Below, piece by piece: positions 26,340 through 37,169 of a stretch of DNA of 64,000 bases. This DNA is from Thalassococcus arenae. GTDB taxonomy: Bacteria; Pseudomonadota; Alphaproteobacteria; Rhodobacterales; Rhodobacteraceae. The stretch spans positions 1,407,001 to 1,471,000 of the forward strand of contig NZ_JAHRWL010000001.1 of the NCBI RefSeq assembly GCF_019104745.1, read 5' to 3'. The translations under genes and the position numbers were made by a program. The notes below the pieces were generated by a model. It saw nothing but the letters and a program-made list of their open reading frames with translations, ran no database searches and was not told where the DNA came from. The stretch's first letter is position 1. Each line of letters starts with the position of its first letter.

Positions 26340-28121
26340 ATGTTCCGATCGATATTGCCATGGCTTTTCGCGGCCTTCGCCAGCGTAGCCCAAGCACAAC
26401 AGGCCGCGGATGCGGTCGATCCCGAAGCCGCAACGGACACCGGGTTCGCTGCGATATCGCAGGACGTTGCGGCCGCGCTTGATGCGAAATCCGCCGGTCA
26501 GCCGGTTTCGGCGCGGGACTGGATGGTCGCCGCGGCCAACCCGTACGCCGTCTCGGCAGGCGCCGACGTGCTGCGCGCCGGCGGGACGGCCGCCGATGCC
26601 ATGGTCGCCGTCCAGGCGGTGCTTGGCCTGGTCGAGCCGCAGAGTTCGGGCCTGGGTGGCGGGGCTTTCCTGGTCTGGTACGACGCGGCATCGGGGGCGA
26701 TCACCACGCTGGACGGGCGCGAGACCGCGCCGTTGGCGGCGACGCCCAAACTGTTCCAGGACGACAACGGCGAACCGCTGAAGTTCTTCGATGCGGTCGT
26801 CGGCGGACGGTCGGTCGGCGTGCCGGGAACGCCCGCGCTGATGCAGGCGGCGCATGAACGCTGGGGACGGTCGGACTGGGCAGGCCTTTTCGGCGCGGCG
26901 ATCGACCTGGCCGAAAACGGGTTTCCCGTGTCGCCGCGACTTGCCGGGCTAGTCGCCGAGGATGCCGACAGGCTGGGCCGGTTCGCGCCCACTGCCGCTT
27001 ATTTCCTTCCGGGCGGAGCACCAGTCGCGGCGGGAACGATCCTGAAGAACCCGGACTACGCGTCGGTCCTGCGGTCGATATCCACCGAGGGTGCGGGGGT
27101 CTTCTATACCGGCGCCATCGCGCAGGACATCGTCGATACCGTGGTCGGTGCAACCGGCAATCCGGGCGTGATGAGCCTGACCGATCTGGCCATCTACCAG
27201 GTCAAGGAACGGCCTGCGGTCTGCGTGGTGTTTCGCGCGCATGATGTCTGCGGGATGGGCCCGCCGTCGTCGGGCGCGCTGACCGTCGGCCAGATCCTGG
27301 GTATGCTCGACGCCTATCCGCCGGGCAATCCCGACGATCCACAGACCTGGCGGCTGATCGGCGATGCCTCGCGGCTCGCCTTTGCCGACAGGGGGCGGTA
27401 CATGGCCGACAGCGATTTCGTGCCGATGCCGACCGCGGGGCTGGTGGCGCCGGACTACCTGGCGGCGCGTTCAGAACTGTTGCGGGGCGACGACGCCCTG
27501 CCCGAGGTCGTGCCGGGAACGCCCGAATGGGATCATGCGCTGCTTTGGGCGGATGACGACAGCCTGGAACTGCCTTCGACCTCTCACATCTCGATCGTCG
27601 ACAGCTACGGCAACGCCCTGTCGATGACCACGACGATCGAGAACGGCTTTGGGTCACGGCTGATGACCAACGGCTTTCTGCTGAACAACGAATTGACCGA
27701 CTTTTCGTTCAGCAGCCATTCCGACGGCATCCCCATCGCGAACCGCGTCGAACCGGGCAAGCGGCCGCGATCGTCGATGGCGCCGACCATCGTGATGCGC
27801 GACGGCGCGCCGGTTCTGGTTATCGGCAGCCCCGGAGGCAGCCGGATCATCGGCTACGTGGCCAAGGCCATCATCGCGCATGTCGACTGGGGCATGGATG
27901 TCCAGCAAGCGGTGTCGATGCCGCATGGCGTCAACCGGTTCGGCACGTTCGATCTGGAAGAAGGCACCAATCTTGCGGCACTGCAGCCGGACCTCGAGGC
28001 GCTCGGCTACGAGGTGACCGTGCGCGCCCTGACATCGGGTCTGCACGCCATTTCCATCGGTTCCGACGGTCTCAGGGGCGGGGCGGACCCGCGACGCGAA
28101 GGCGTTGCCCTTGGCGAGTGA
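26340..28121 (+). CDS. ggt: Gamma-glutamyltransferase (periplasmic)
   Basis: 593-aa exported enzyme that cleaves gamma-glutamyl bonds of glutathione. Signal peptide (FAAFASVAQAQQ, cut near residue 20); large-subunit features AAANPYAVSAGADVLRAGGTAADAMVA and EPQSSGLGGGAFLVWYD; the autoprocessing and catalytic Thr in ELPSTSHISIVDSYGNA, which begins the small subunit; and SSMAPTIV, VIGSPGGSRI. It is cleaved into two subunits in known members. Convergent with the next minus-strand gene, 12 bases apart. Confidence 0.94.
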   Translation: MFRSILPWLFAAFASVAQAQQAADAVDPEAATDTGFAAISQDVAAALDAKSAGQPVSARDWMVAAANPYAVSAGADVLRAGGTAADAMVAVQAVLGLVEPQSSGLGGGAFLVWYDAASGAITTLDGRETAPLAATPKLFQDDNGEPLKFFDAVVGGRSVGVPGTPALMQAAHERWGRSDWAGLFGAAIDLAENGFPVSPRLAGLVAEDADRLGRFAPTAAYFLPGGAPVAAGTILKNPDYASVLRSISTEGAGVFYTGAIAQDIVDTVVGATGNPGVMSLTDLAIYQVKERPAVCVVFRAHDVCGMGPPSSGALTVGQILGMLDAYPPGNPDDPQTWRLIGDASRLAFADRGRYMADSDFVPMPTAGLVAPDYLAARSELLRGDDALPEVVPGTPEWDHALLWADDDSLELPSTSHISIVDSYGNALSMTTTIENGFGSRLMTNGFLLNNELTDFSFSSHSDGIPIANRVEPGKRPRSSMAPTIVMRDGAPVLVIGSPGGSRIIGYVAKAIIAHVDWGMDVQQAVSMPHGVNRFGTFDLEEGTNLAALQPDLEALGYEVTVRALTSGLHAISIGSDGLRGGADPRREGVALGE

Positions 28122-28133
28122 GCATCCGCGCCG

Positions 28134-28568
28134 TCAGAGGGCGCTTTGCGTTCGGTTCGTCTCGATCCCCGCGATGACGTCGCGCGGCAGACCCAACCAA
28201 TCTGCCGCGGCAGCCATGGTCGGCAGCACGGCGCAACGCGTGCCACCCGACCTGCCGACCCGATCGGCATATTCCAGAAGCAGCGGCAGATGGCCGGTGT
28301 TGTCGGTCACGATGGCGATCTGCCACGGGTCCGTCCGGTCGTCGCCGTCCGAGGAAATCATGTCCGCGACCGCACCCATGCCGTCGAAATAGGCCCGAAG
28401 CCCCTTGATCCTGCGCAGGTCGACAAGCGCCAGACAGACCTTGTGTGCTCCCGGCATACTCAGGAAGCGGTGATAATTGTCGGACACATCCGAAGCAGTG
28501 ATGAACCCGGAATGGTCCATGTACAGCAAGCGATGCGCATGCAGGATTTCGCTTTTAATCGGCAACAC
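28134..28568 (-). CDS. Conserved-looking protein of unknown function
   Basis: 144-aa soluble protein I do not recognise. It has no signal peptide and no membrane helix. Visible features are an amphipathic start, GFITASDVSDNYHRFL, a central hydrophobic strand VCLALVDLRRIKG, IAIVTDNTGHLPLLLEYADRVG and a C-terminal AAAADWLGLPRDV. The strand-helix alternation and the SpoIIAA/STAS-like spacing suggest a small alpha/beta domain, but this is weak. Start is GTG at 28568 (ATG at 28520 is an alternative). A stretch at 28569-28747 between it and leuA holds only a hairpin. Confidence 0.65.
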   Translation of the reverse strand: MLPIKSEILHAHRLLYMDHSGFITASDVSDNYHRFLSMPGAHKVCLALVDLRRIKGLRAYFDGMGAVADMISSDGDDRTDPWQIAIVTDNTGHLPLLLEYADRVGRSGGTRCAVLPTMAAAADWLGLPRDVIAGIETNRTQSAL

Positions 28569-28713
28569 AAGCTCATCTTTTTACAAGTGGTCACGCATAA
28601 CGAATTCAATGAGTTATGACAATGCGAATGTGTTTCTACTGGCAAAAATGTCAATTTCGCGTTTTGCGAGTAATTCGGTCGCGGGGCTCGACCGAACTGC
28701 TTTGAACGAAGGT

Positions 28714-28739
28714 GGGGGCGAAGGCGCGCCATCGCCCCC
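28714..28739 (-). terminator. Terminator-like hairpin after leuA
   Basis: GGGGGCGA and TCGCCCCC pair (8 bp) around a loop that itself contains the palindrome GGCGCGCC, starting nine bases after the leuA stop. There is no T run on the minus strand, so it may need Rho or act as an end-stabiliser. Confidence 0.5.
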
Positions 28740-28747
28740 CCCAATTC

Positions 28748-30313
<1,566 letters not shown>

Positions 30314-30350
30314 GGGTCTGTCTCTTGTCAGCTTCTTGGGTCACGTTGAC

Positions 30351-30403
30351 GGCGCGAAATGCCTCCTCTGAGCGGTCGCGCCGAAACGGGCCGCGCTCAG
30401 AGG
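30351..30403 (-). promoter_or_regulatory. Putative leuA attenuator: two mutually exclusive hairpins
   Basis: Read on the minus strand, hairpin A pairs CCTCTGAGCG (30394-30403) with CGCTCAGAGG (30365-30374), 10 bp, and its 5' arm contains the TGA stop of the leader peptide. Hairpin B pairs GGCGCGA (30376-30382) with TCGCGCC (30351-30357), 7 bp. Each hairpin has one arm inside the loop of the other, so the two cannot form together. With a Leu-rich leader just before, this is the layout of ribosome-controlled attenuation. Confidence 0.6.
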
Positions 30404-30483
30404 CGGATTAGAAGAAGCGACAGGCCAAGCGCAAGCATCCCGTTGCCGGGCGTGCGCGAAAGGATATGGCCGTGGATGGTCAT
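30397..30483 (-). CDS. Leucine-rich leader peptide of leuA
   Basis: A 28-codon frame 83 bases upstream of leuA ends in MLALGLSLLLIRL: seven leucines in the last 13 residues, including codons CTT CTT CTA in a row and then ATC CGC CTC TGA. The start may be ATG at 30483 or the inner ATG at 30438; the ribosome sites are weak. Its stop lies inside hairpin A of the attenuator. Leu-coded leader peptides upstream of leuA are known in proteobacteria, so this is a probable sensor of charged tRNA-Leu. Confidence 0.6.
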   Translation of the reverse strand: MTIHGHILSRTPGNGMLALGLSLLLIRL

Positions 30484-30596
30484 GCGCTTATCATACGCGC
30501 AAATCGGCAAATGGAAACTGCCAAATTCCGCCGCCGGGTGCGGCGACGCTTTGTCTTGGCGGCTGGCTGCGCCATACTGGCGAAAAGGCAAGGCGG

Positions 30597-33560
30597 GTGA
30601 GGCAGATGATCCGGCGAATAGTGGCGGTTCTTTCGGTTGTCGTGACGGTATTCCAGGCGCAGGCCGAGGGGCGCGATGCGTCGCGGGTCTATGTTTTCGG
30701 CAATTCGCTGCAGCACCACCTGAGTGACGCGGATCACACCAACATCGTCCACTGGATGAACGAGATGGCCCGCGCCGATGGGCGGACGCTGGCGCTGGAC
30801 GGGCAATGGGGGTTCCTGCGCAACTTCGCCGACGGGTTGCCGCCGACCGACAATTGGTCGTTTCCCGGTATCGCCGGTGCATGGTCACCGGGCGACGGGG
30901 CGTTCGGTGAGGCGGGCTATGACGCCGTGATCCTGACACCGTCGAATTTCGTCCAGTACCAGCCGCCCGACGCGCCCTATGACGGCGAAAACCCGACCGG
31001 GGAAAGCCCCCTGGGCGCCACCTTGCGCCTGGTCGACTGGTTGTCCGCCGAAGCCCCCGATGCCCGGTTGTTCCTGTATGAAGGTTGGGCCGTGATGGAC
31101 GGGATCGTTCCCGATTTTCCGCCCGATGGCGCCGCGTTCGCGCGGTATGTCGACTATAACGGCGGGGCGCATGCGGCGTGGTTCGACCGATACCAGGCGC
31201 TGCTGGCCGAGGCGCGGCCGGACACGCAACCGCAGTTGATCCCGACGGCGCGCATCCTGGCCGCCCTGCTGGGAAAGGGCGGACCGCTGGCAGATGTGCC
31301 GGCCACGGCGCTGTTCACGGACGCCGATCCGCATGGCACGCCGTCACTGTATTTCCTGGCCGGCATGATCACCTTTGCGGCGGTCTATGATGCGGCACCG
31401 CCCGTCGCATACCAGCCGCCGGCGACGCTGTTGCCCGAGATCGTGGCGAATTACCCTGCGCTGGCCCAGACCGTCTGGTCGATGATGCCCGAACCGCGGT
31501 CGCGTCGGGCGACGGTACCGGCTGCTGGCGAAACGTCGCCGGTCAAACCCCAGGCGCGGCCCGCCGCGGCGACACTGCCGCAACGGCAGCCGGTCTACTT
31601 GCCACCGCCCGGTGCCCGCCCCGACGGCGCGCCGGCGCTTGGCATGGGGCTGGGCGGCATCGCCGACTGGAATACCCAACACCCTTTCATCGACGTCATG
31701 CGTTCGGCCCGCGGCTGGGTCGGCCATCGCAAGGGGCAATGGGGTGGATACGACAGCACGGCGTTGCGTGACGGCGGATACCTGAACGATGACGGCTGGC
31801 CCGTGGGCCTGCCCGACGACGCCGAGATGCTCGAGGCGATCATCCTGACCGATCAGCCGGACGGGGCGCTGCATCTGGCCGGCGATTACGCCGTGATCTG
31901 GGAAGGAACCGGCGAACTGACCGTCGGGGGACGCGCCAAGCGGGTCCGACAGGAAGAAGGCCGGATCACCTTCAACTACACCCCCGGGGACGGCTATGTC
32001 GGCGTCCAGGTGCGCATGTCCGACCCGGACGACCCGATCCGCAACATCCGCGTTGTGCATGTCGACCACTGGCCCTTGTTCGAGACCGGCGCGATCTTCA
32101 ATCCGGACTGGATAGAGCGGGTGCGTGATCTGCGCGTGGTCCGGTTCATGGACTGGATGATGACAAACGGGTCGACCCAGGTCACGTGGGACGACCGTCC
32201 GACCCGGGCGCAACAGGGCTGGAGCGAGCGTGGCGTGCCGGTCGAGGTGATGATCGCCCTGGCCAACCAGATCGGCGCCGACCCGTGGTTCACGTTGCCG
32301 CACATGGCCGATGACGACTATGCCCGCCGTTTCGCCGAAGCGGTCCGCGACGGGCTGGACCCGCGCCTGAAGGCCTATGTCGAGTATTCCAACGAAGTCT
32401 GGAACCAGATCTTTCCGCAGGCGCGTTGGGCGGCGGAGCAGGCGACGGCACGCTGGGGCAGTTCGGAAACCGGCTGGATGCAGTTCTACGGACTGCGCGC
32501 CGCGCAGATGATGGATATCTGGTCGGACGTGTTCGGCGATCAGGCCGACAGCCGGTTGGTGCGGGTGGTGTCCACCCATACGGGATGGCCGGGTCTGGAA
32601 GAGGATGTCCTGACCGCCCCGCTGGCGTTTCTCGAGCTGGGCCGGGCGCCCGGCGACAGTTTCGACGCCTATGCCGTCACCGGCTATTTCGGCTACGAGA
32701 TGGGCGGCGCCGAGATGGCCGCGGATGTTCAGGCCTGGCTTGACGCGGCCGAGGCAATGGCCACCGCCGACGGCGAGGCACAGGGGCTTCGCAGGGTCGC
32801 GCTGCGCGAATTCGTCAAGGAAAACAGGTTCGAGGCCGCCATCGCCCCGGCCGCAATCGCGCTGGAACAGGGGTCGCTGCGCGAATTGGTCGAGGACGTA
32901 TTTCCGTATCATGCGGCGGCCGCAGGCCGCGCCGGTCTGCGCCTGATCATGTACGAAGGCGGCACGCATGTGGTCGCACATGGCGATCGGGTCAACGATG
33001 ATCGGCTGACCGAGTTCTTCACGCAGTTCAACTACACGCCCGAAATGGCCCGGCTTTACGAGCTGCTGATGGCCGGCTGGGTCGATGCGGGCGGCACGCT
33101 GTTCAACGCTTTCGTCGACGTCGCCCCCGCCACGAAATGGGGCAGCTGGGGGGCGCTTCGGCATCTCGACGACGCAAACCCGCGGTGGGACATGCTGATG
33201 GCTTTCAACGCCACAGGCCCGACCAGTTGGGAAATCCGTGATCCGTCGGTCTTCTCCGATGGGGTCGTTCGGCGTGGCCAGGATGGACCGGACACCCTGA
33301 CCGGCACGCCGGAAGAGGATATCCTGTTGGGCGGTCCGGGCGACGATCTTTTGGTTTCGCTGGGTGGCGTCGACCGATTGCATGGCGGTCCCGGTCGTGA
33401 CGTCGCCGAGTTGCCGGGCCGTCGCGCGGACTGGACGCTGACGCGGGACGGGGCGCGGATCGTCGCCACCAGCCGGGTCGGCACCGCGACGATGATCGGA
33501 ATCGAAGTGTTGCGGTTTTCCGACGACCCGGGAGCCGATATCGGTATCGACGCTGGCTAG
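30597..33560 (+). CDS. Secreted SGNH-like + clan-A glycosidase-like protein with RTX C-terminus
   Basis: 987-aa exported protein. Signal peptide (AVLSVVVTVFQAQA), then an SGNH-hydrolase-like domain with VYVFGNSL (Ser37) and a late DADPHGTPSLYF (Asp/His ~243-245). After a Pro/Ala linker (~300-340) comes a large domain with YVEYSNEVWN (Glu600) and LIMYEGGTHV (Glu787), placed like the acid/base and nucleophile glutamates of clan GH-A glycosidases. The end (~895-935) has glycine-aspartate nonapeptides (GQDGPDTLTG, LLGGPGDDLL, LHGGPGRD) of RTX calcium-binding type, which favours type I secretion. Start is GTG at 30597, or ATG at 30606. Its setting suggests it trims or remodels the polysaccharide made here; activity is inference. 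Confidence 0.72.
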   Translation: MRQMIRRIVAVLSVVVTVFQAQAEGRDASRVYVFGNSLQHHLSDADHTNIVHWMNEMARADGRTLALDGQWGFLRNFADGLPPTDNWSFPGIAGAWSPGDGAFGEAGYDAVILTPSNFVQYQPPDAPYDGENPTGESPLGATLRLVDWLSAEAPDARLFLYEGWAVMDGIVPDFPPDGAAFARYVDYNGGAHAAWFDRYQALLAEARPDTQPQLIPTARILAALLGKGGPLADVPATALFTDADPHGTPSLYFLAGMITFAAVYDAAPPVAYQPPATLLPEIVANYPALAQTVWSMMPEPRSRRATVPAAGETSPVKPQARPAAATLPQRQPVYLPPPGARPDGAPALGMGLGGIADWNTQHPFIDVMRSARGWVGHRKGQWGGYDSTALRDGGYLNDDGWPVGLPDDAEMLEAIILTDQPDGALHLAGDYAVIWEGTGELTVGGRAKRVRQEEGRITFNYTPGDGYVGVQVRMSDPDDPIRNIRVVHVDHWPLFETGAIFNPDWIERVRDLRVVRFMDWMMTNGSTQVTWDDRPTRAQQGWSERGVPVEVMIALANQIGADPWFTLPHMADDDYARRFAEAVRDGLDPRLKAYVEYSNEVWNQIFPQARWAAEQATARWGSSETGWMQFYGLRAAQMMDIWSDVFGDQADSRLVRVVSTHTGWPGLEEDVLTAPLAFLELGRAPGDSFDAYAVTGYFGYEMGGAEMAADVQAWLDAAEAMATADGEAQGLRRVALREFVKENRFEAAIAPAAIALEQGSLRELVEDVFPYHAAAAGRAGLRLIMYEGGTHVVAHGDRVNDDRLTEFFTQFNYTPEMARLYELLMAGWVDAGGTLFNAFVDVAPATKWGSWGALRHLDDANPRWDMLMAFNATGPTSWEIRDPSVFSDGVVRRGQDGPDTLTGTPEEDILLGGPGDDLLVSLGGVDRLHGGPGRDVAELPGRRADWTLTRDGARIVATSRVGTATMIGIEVLRFSDDPGADIGIDAG

Positions 33561-34774
33561 GGTGCCGTGCCCATCGCGTGGCGGATTTCGCGGACCAGGC
33601 AAGCCGCCCCGCCCGCGGCGCTGAAATTTGCCACGACATGCGCGCGCCCGGCCGTGGAAAACGCGCGGCAGGTCTCTGGCGACTGAGCCAGGTCACGGAT
33701 AAGCCGCGCCAGTTCGCGCGGCGCTTTCGGGGCAACCAGCCGGCCTGTCACCCCGTCCTCGATCAGTTCGTGAACGCCGCCCGCATTGGTGCCGATCGTC
33801 GGCACGCCGCAGGCCATCGCCTCCATATACGCGACGCCCAGCGGTTCGTTCCACGAGGCCAGGACGAACAGATGCGCTTGCTGAAGCTTGTCGCGCACAA
33901 TGTCGGCATCGACCGCACCCAGCAGGCGAACATGATCCTGCAGCCTGAGCTTGCGCAGATGCGTCTCGAGTTCCTTGCGGTAACCGGTTCCGCCCACATC
34001 GTCCTCTCCGGCGATCTCGAGCCGGACATCGACGCCGTCATCCAGCAATTGCCGAACCGCGCTCATCAGGTCCTGGTGTCCCTTGAACACGTTCAGGCGG
34101 CCGCACGAGAACAATCGCATCGGTTCGCCGTGCTGGACGGGCTGGTAAGGACCGGCCGGCCGCAGATCGTCGGTGTCGACCCCCATCGCCTGAACCGGCA
34201 GACGATCGGGCAGGTAGCCGCCCAGGTCGCGGGACAGCGTGTTTCGCAAGGTCTGGGTAATGACCGTGGCAAAGGCCGCGTGCCGCCATTTGAAGCGCTG
34301 GCCCGGGCCGTAATCCTGCAAGGCACCATGCAGCGTCAGCGAATAGCGCGGCCCGCCCATCCGCTCGGCGAAGGCCGCGATCAGTGCGGCGCGGCCGCAG
34401 GAATGGGCGTGCACGTGATCCAGCCGCCGCACGCGTGAAAGGGTCAGCAAGGCCTGCGCGGCAGACAGCGTCAGGATCGCATCCTTCGTGAAATCCAGAC
34501 CTTCGCGCGCCATCCAGACCGGCAGGCCGCGGGGCAGAAGCCGGGCCAGTCCACCGGCAGCCTGCAAGGGGGCAACGGCGCCAAGATAGGTGGTTCGCGC
34601 CATCGCTTCGGCGGACCAGCGGTGCGAAATCAGCCCCTGGGGTGGTTTGCGCGTCGACAGCAGATGCACCTCGTGGCCCATCTCTTCAAGCGCGCGGATT
34701 TCCCGCCAGAAGAAGATGTGCGTCTGCCCCGGAAACTGGGGCACAAGATAACCGATCCTCAACGGGCGCGTCAC
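33557..34774 (-). CDS. Glycosyltransferase family 4
   Basis: Cytosolic GT-B glycosyltransferase of about 405 aa. N-terminal IGYLVPQFPGQTHIFFWREI, a middle HVHAHSCGRAALIAAF, and the C-terminal GT4 donor site FVLASWNEPLGVAYMEAMACGVPTIGT with the EX7E glutamates. The GTG at 34774 with AGGAT upstream is taken as start; the frame extends to 34831. Its stop shares CTAG with the upstream-facing RTX gene. Sugar specificity unknown. Confidence 0.88.
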   Translation of the reverse strand: MTRPLRIGYLVPQFPGQTHIFFWREIRALEEMGHEVHLLSTRKPPQGLISHRWSAEAMARTTYLGAVAPLQAAGGLARLLPRGLPVWMAREGLDFTKDAILTLSAAQALLTLSRVRRLDHVHAHSCGRAALIAAFAERMGGPRYSLTLHGALQDYGPGQRFKWRHAAFATVITQTLRNTLSRDLGGYLPDRLPVQAMGVDTDDLRPAGPYQPVQHGEPMRLFSCGRLNVFKGHQDLMSAVRQLLDDGVDVRLEIAGEDDVGGTGYRKELETHLRKLRLQDHVRLLGAVDADIVRDKLQQAHLFVLASWNEPLGVAYMEAMACGVPTIGTNAGGVHELIEDGVTGRLVAPKAPRELARLIRDLAQSPETCRAFSTAGRAHVVANFSAAGGAACLVREIRHAMGTAP

Positions 34775-34927
34775 AACGGTGATCCTGAGCTTGGCAGCGG
34801 GCCCCGCGGGGCATGGGTCAATCACGCCCAAGTCTAGGCTATTTCATCCTTTGGCCACAGTCGGGCGGCAACTATTCTGCGGCAGACGGGTGGATTTTTT
34901 CGGGGTGTGGCCGCATTGGTACGGCAG

Positions 34928-35788
34928 ATGGACAGCAACACGACGCAAAGGCGCCCGACCCTGTCGGTGATCGTACCGGCCTCGAACGAGGCAGCGTTGA
35001 TCGGCCGGTGCCTGCGGGCGGTTGCGGCGTCGCGCGGGCTTTGGCCCGGCGCGATCGACGCCATCGTCGTGGCCAACGGCTGCCGGGATGAAACCGCGGC
35101 TGTTGCCCGCGCCGAAGCGCCCGGTTTCGCGGCGCAGGGCTGGACCTTGCAGGTGATCGAACGGGCCGAAGGTGGCAAGCTGGCGGCATTGAACGCAGGC
35201 GACGCGGCGGCACGGTCCGCCATGCGCGTCTATCTCGATGCCGATGTGACTGTCGGACCGGACTTGCTGATGCAACTGGCCGAGGTGCTGGATGACGACG
35301 CGCCGCGCTATGCCAGCGGCGCGGTGCAGATCGCCGCGCCGGACAACTGGGCCAGCCGCGCCTATGCCCGGATCTGGCGGCAGGTGCCGTTCATGGCGCA
35401 GGGTGTGCCGGGTTGCGGCCTGTTCGCCGTCAACGCGGCGGGACGGGCCCGCTGGGGCGCGTTTCCGGATATCATCTCGGACGACACCTTCGTGCGGCTG
35501 TCCTTCGCGCCGGAGGAAAGGATCAGGGTCGGAGCGCCCTATCGCTGGCCGATCGCCGAAGGGTTGGGCAACCTCGTGCGGGTCCGGCAGCGGCAGGATC
35601 GCGGCGTCTCCGAAATCACCGAGCGGTTTCCGCACCTGCTGGCCAACGATGACAAACCGGCCTTTCCCGCTGCGGCCAAGCTTGGGCTCGCGTTGCGCGA
35701 CCCGGCGGGTTTTGCGGTCTATGCCGGGGTCGCGCTGCTGGTGCGGCTGGGGCTGGGTGGCAAGACCGGCTGGAGCCGCGGACGATGA
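34928..35788 (+). CDS. Glycosyltransferase family 2
   Basis: 286-aa GT-A transferase: LSVIVPASNEAALIGRCL at the N-terminus, VVANGCRDETAAVA, the metal-binding DADV (VYLDADVTVG), and IISDDTFVRL as the acceptor-side ED-like motif. A hydrophobic end (FAVYAGVALLVRLGLGG) may bind the membrane. ATG at 34928 is used since the frame from 34907 has no better ribosome site. It overlaps the flippase gene by ATGA. Divergent from the GT4 gene, 153 bases apart. Confidence 0.87.
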   Translation: MDSNTTQRRPTLSVIVPASNEAALIGRCLRAVAASRGLWPGAIDAIVVANGCRDETAAVARAEAPGFAAQGWTLQVIERAEGGKLAALNAGDAAARSAMRVYLDADVTVGPDLLMQLAEVLDDDAPRYASGAVQIAAPDNWASRAYARIWRQVPFMAQGVPGCGLFAVNAAGRARWGAFPDIISDDTFVRLSFAPEERIRVGAPYRWPIAEGLGNLVRVRQRQDRGVSEITERFPHLLANDDKPAFPAAAKLGLALRDPAGFAVYAGVALLVRLGLGGKTGWSRGR

Positions 35789-37146
35789 TCGGTGCCCTCA
35801 CATCCCGGTTGGGCGGTGCTTCACTGACCGCCCGTGCGCTGCGCTCGTCGCTGCTGACCGTGGGCGGGTTCGGCACCCAACAGGCCTTGCGCCTGGCGTC
35901 GAACCTGATCCTGACCCGCCTTTTGTTCCCCGAAGCCTTCGGGATGATGGCGCTGATCATGGTCTTCCTGCAGGGCCTGCACAATTTCTCGGATGTGGGA
36001 ATCACGCCCGCGATCCTGCAAAGCAAACGCGGCGACGACCGCGATTTCCTGGATACCGCCTGGACCATGCAGGTGATGCGCGGGTTCGCGCTGTGGCTCG
36101 TGGCCTGTGCCCTGGCTTGGCCGCTTTCATTGATCTACGGCGCACCGCAGATCCTGACATTGCTGCCCGTCGCGGCGCTGACGCTGATCCTGCAGGGGTT
36201 CAACCCGACCAAGATGGAAACGGCGAACCGGCACCTGGTTCTGGGCCGCGTCACGGCGATCGAGATCGGCACGCAGCTTCTGGCGCTGGTCATCGCGATA
36301 GCACTGGCCTGGTGGTTGCGGTCGGTCTGGGCGCTGGTGCTCAGCGGCATCGTCAGCCAGGCGATCCTGCTGGGCCTGTTGTGGCGTTTTCTGCCCGGCG
36401 ATGGCAACCGTTTGCGGTGGGAAGGTCCGGCGGTGTCTGAACTGATCGGCTTCGGCAAGTGGATTTTCCTGTCGACCGTCTGCGGCTTTGCCTTCAGCCA
36501 GGGCGACAAGCTGCTGATCGGGAAATACCTGCCGCTGGATGCCTTCGGGGTCTACAATATCGGCTTCTTCCTCGCCTCGTTCCCGATGCTTCTGGGTGGG
36601 CTGGTCACACGCAAGGTGCTGATTCCGGTCTACCGGGAAACGCCCCCCGGGCAGAGCCGCGAAAACTTCGTCAAGCTGCGCAAGATGCGGTTCGCGGTGA
36701 CGGTCGCGCTGCTGGCGATGGTCGGCGGGTTTGCCATGCTGGGTGTCTGGCTTGTCGATCTTCTTTACGATCCGCGCTATGCGATGGCGGGCGGGATCGT
36801 CGTTGTCATCGCGTGCATGCAGGTGCCGACCATCGTGGCGCTGACCTATGATCAGGCTGCGCTGGCCGCGGGCGATTCCAGACGGTTCTTCATCCTCGCC
36901 CTGGCACGGGCGGTGCTCATGATCGGTGCATTGATCGCAGGGCTGGAAATCGCCGGGCTTGTCGGTGCGCTTGTGGCGCAGGGCGTCGCGGTTCTGCTGG
37001 CCTATCCGGTGGTTGTCTGGCTGGCGCGGCGCATGGGTGCCTGGGATCCGCTGCATGATGCAGTTTGCGCGCTGGCAGGGGCGGCCTTGGCCGCGCTCGC
37101 ACTTTGGCTGAACTGGGACGCCATCCCGCCGCTGGCGGTTTTGTGA
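35785..37146 (+). CDS. Wzx-like oligosaccharide flippase
   Basis: 453-aa membrane protein with about 12-14 helices, of the polysaccharide-exporter (MATE/MOP) superfamily, which flips lipid-linked oligosaccharides to the periplasm. Family look: LRSSLLTVGGFGTQQALRLASNLILTRL at the start, FGVYNIGFFLASFP in the middle, and a second half with repeated helices. It is coupled to the GT2 gene and lies 181 bases before the PKS gene. Confidence 0.88.
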   Translation: MIGALTSRLGGASLTARALRSSLLTVGGFGTQQALRLASNLILTRLLFPEAFGMMALIMVFLQGLHNFSDVGITPAILQSKRGDDRDFLDTAWTMQVMRGFALWLVACALAWPLSLIYGAPQILTLLPVAALTLILQGFNPTKMETANRHLVLGRVTAIEIGTQLLALVIAIALAWWLRSVWALVLSGIVSQAILLGLLWRFLPGDGNRLRWEGPAVSELIGFGKWIFLSTVCGFAFSQGDKLLIGKYLPLDAFGVYNIGFFLASFPMLLGGLVTRKVLIPVYRETPPGQSRENFVKLRKMRFAVTVALLAMVGGFAMLGVWLVDLLYDPRYAMAGGIVVVIACMQVPTIVALTYDQAALAAGDSRRFFILALARAVLMIGALIAGLEIAGLVGALVAQGVAVLLAYPVVVWLARRMGAWDPLHDAVCALAGAALAALALWLNWDAIPPLAVL

Positions 37147-37169
37147 CGCTTTTCCTTGCGCAGAAGGAT

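Noticed and set aside
31344-33602. 752-codon minus-strand open frame opposite the RTX/glycosidase gene
   Set aside because: No domain motifs and a low-complexity His/Arg/Gln-rich product; the plus-strand gene has signal peptide, active-site motifs and RTX repeats.
34775-34927. Operator-like repeats in the GT4/GT2 divergent promoter gap
   Set aside because: Only a short GC palindrome (GGGCCCCGCGGGGC region) was found, too simple to separate from chance in GC-rich DNA.
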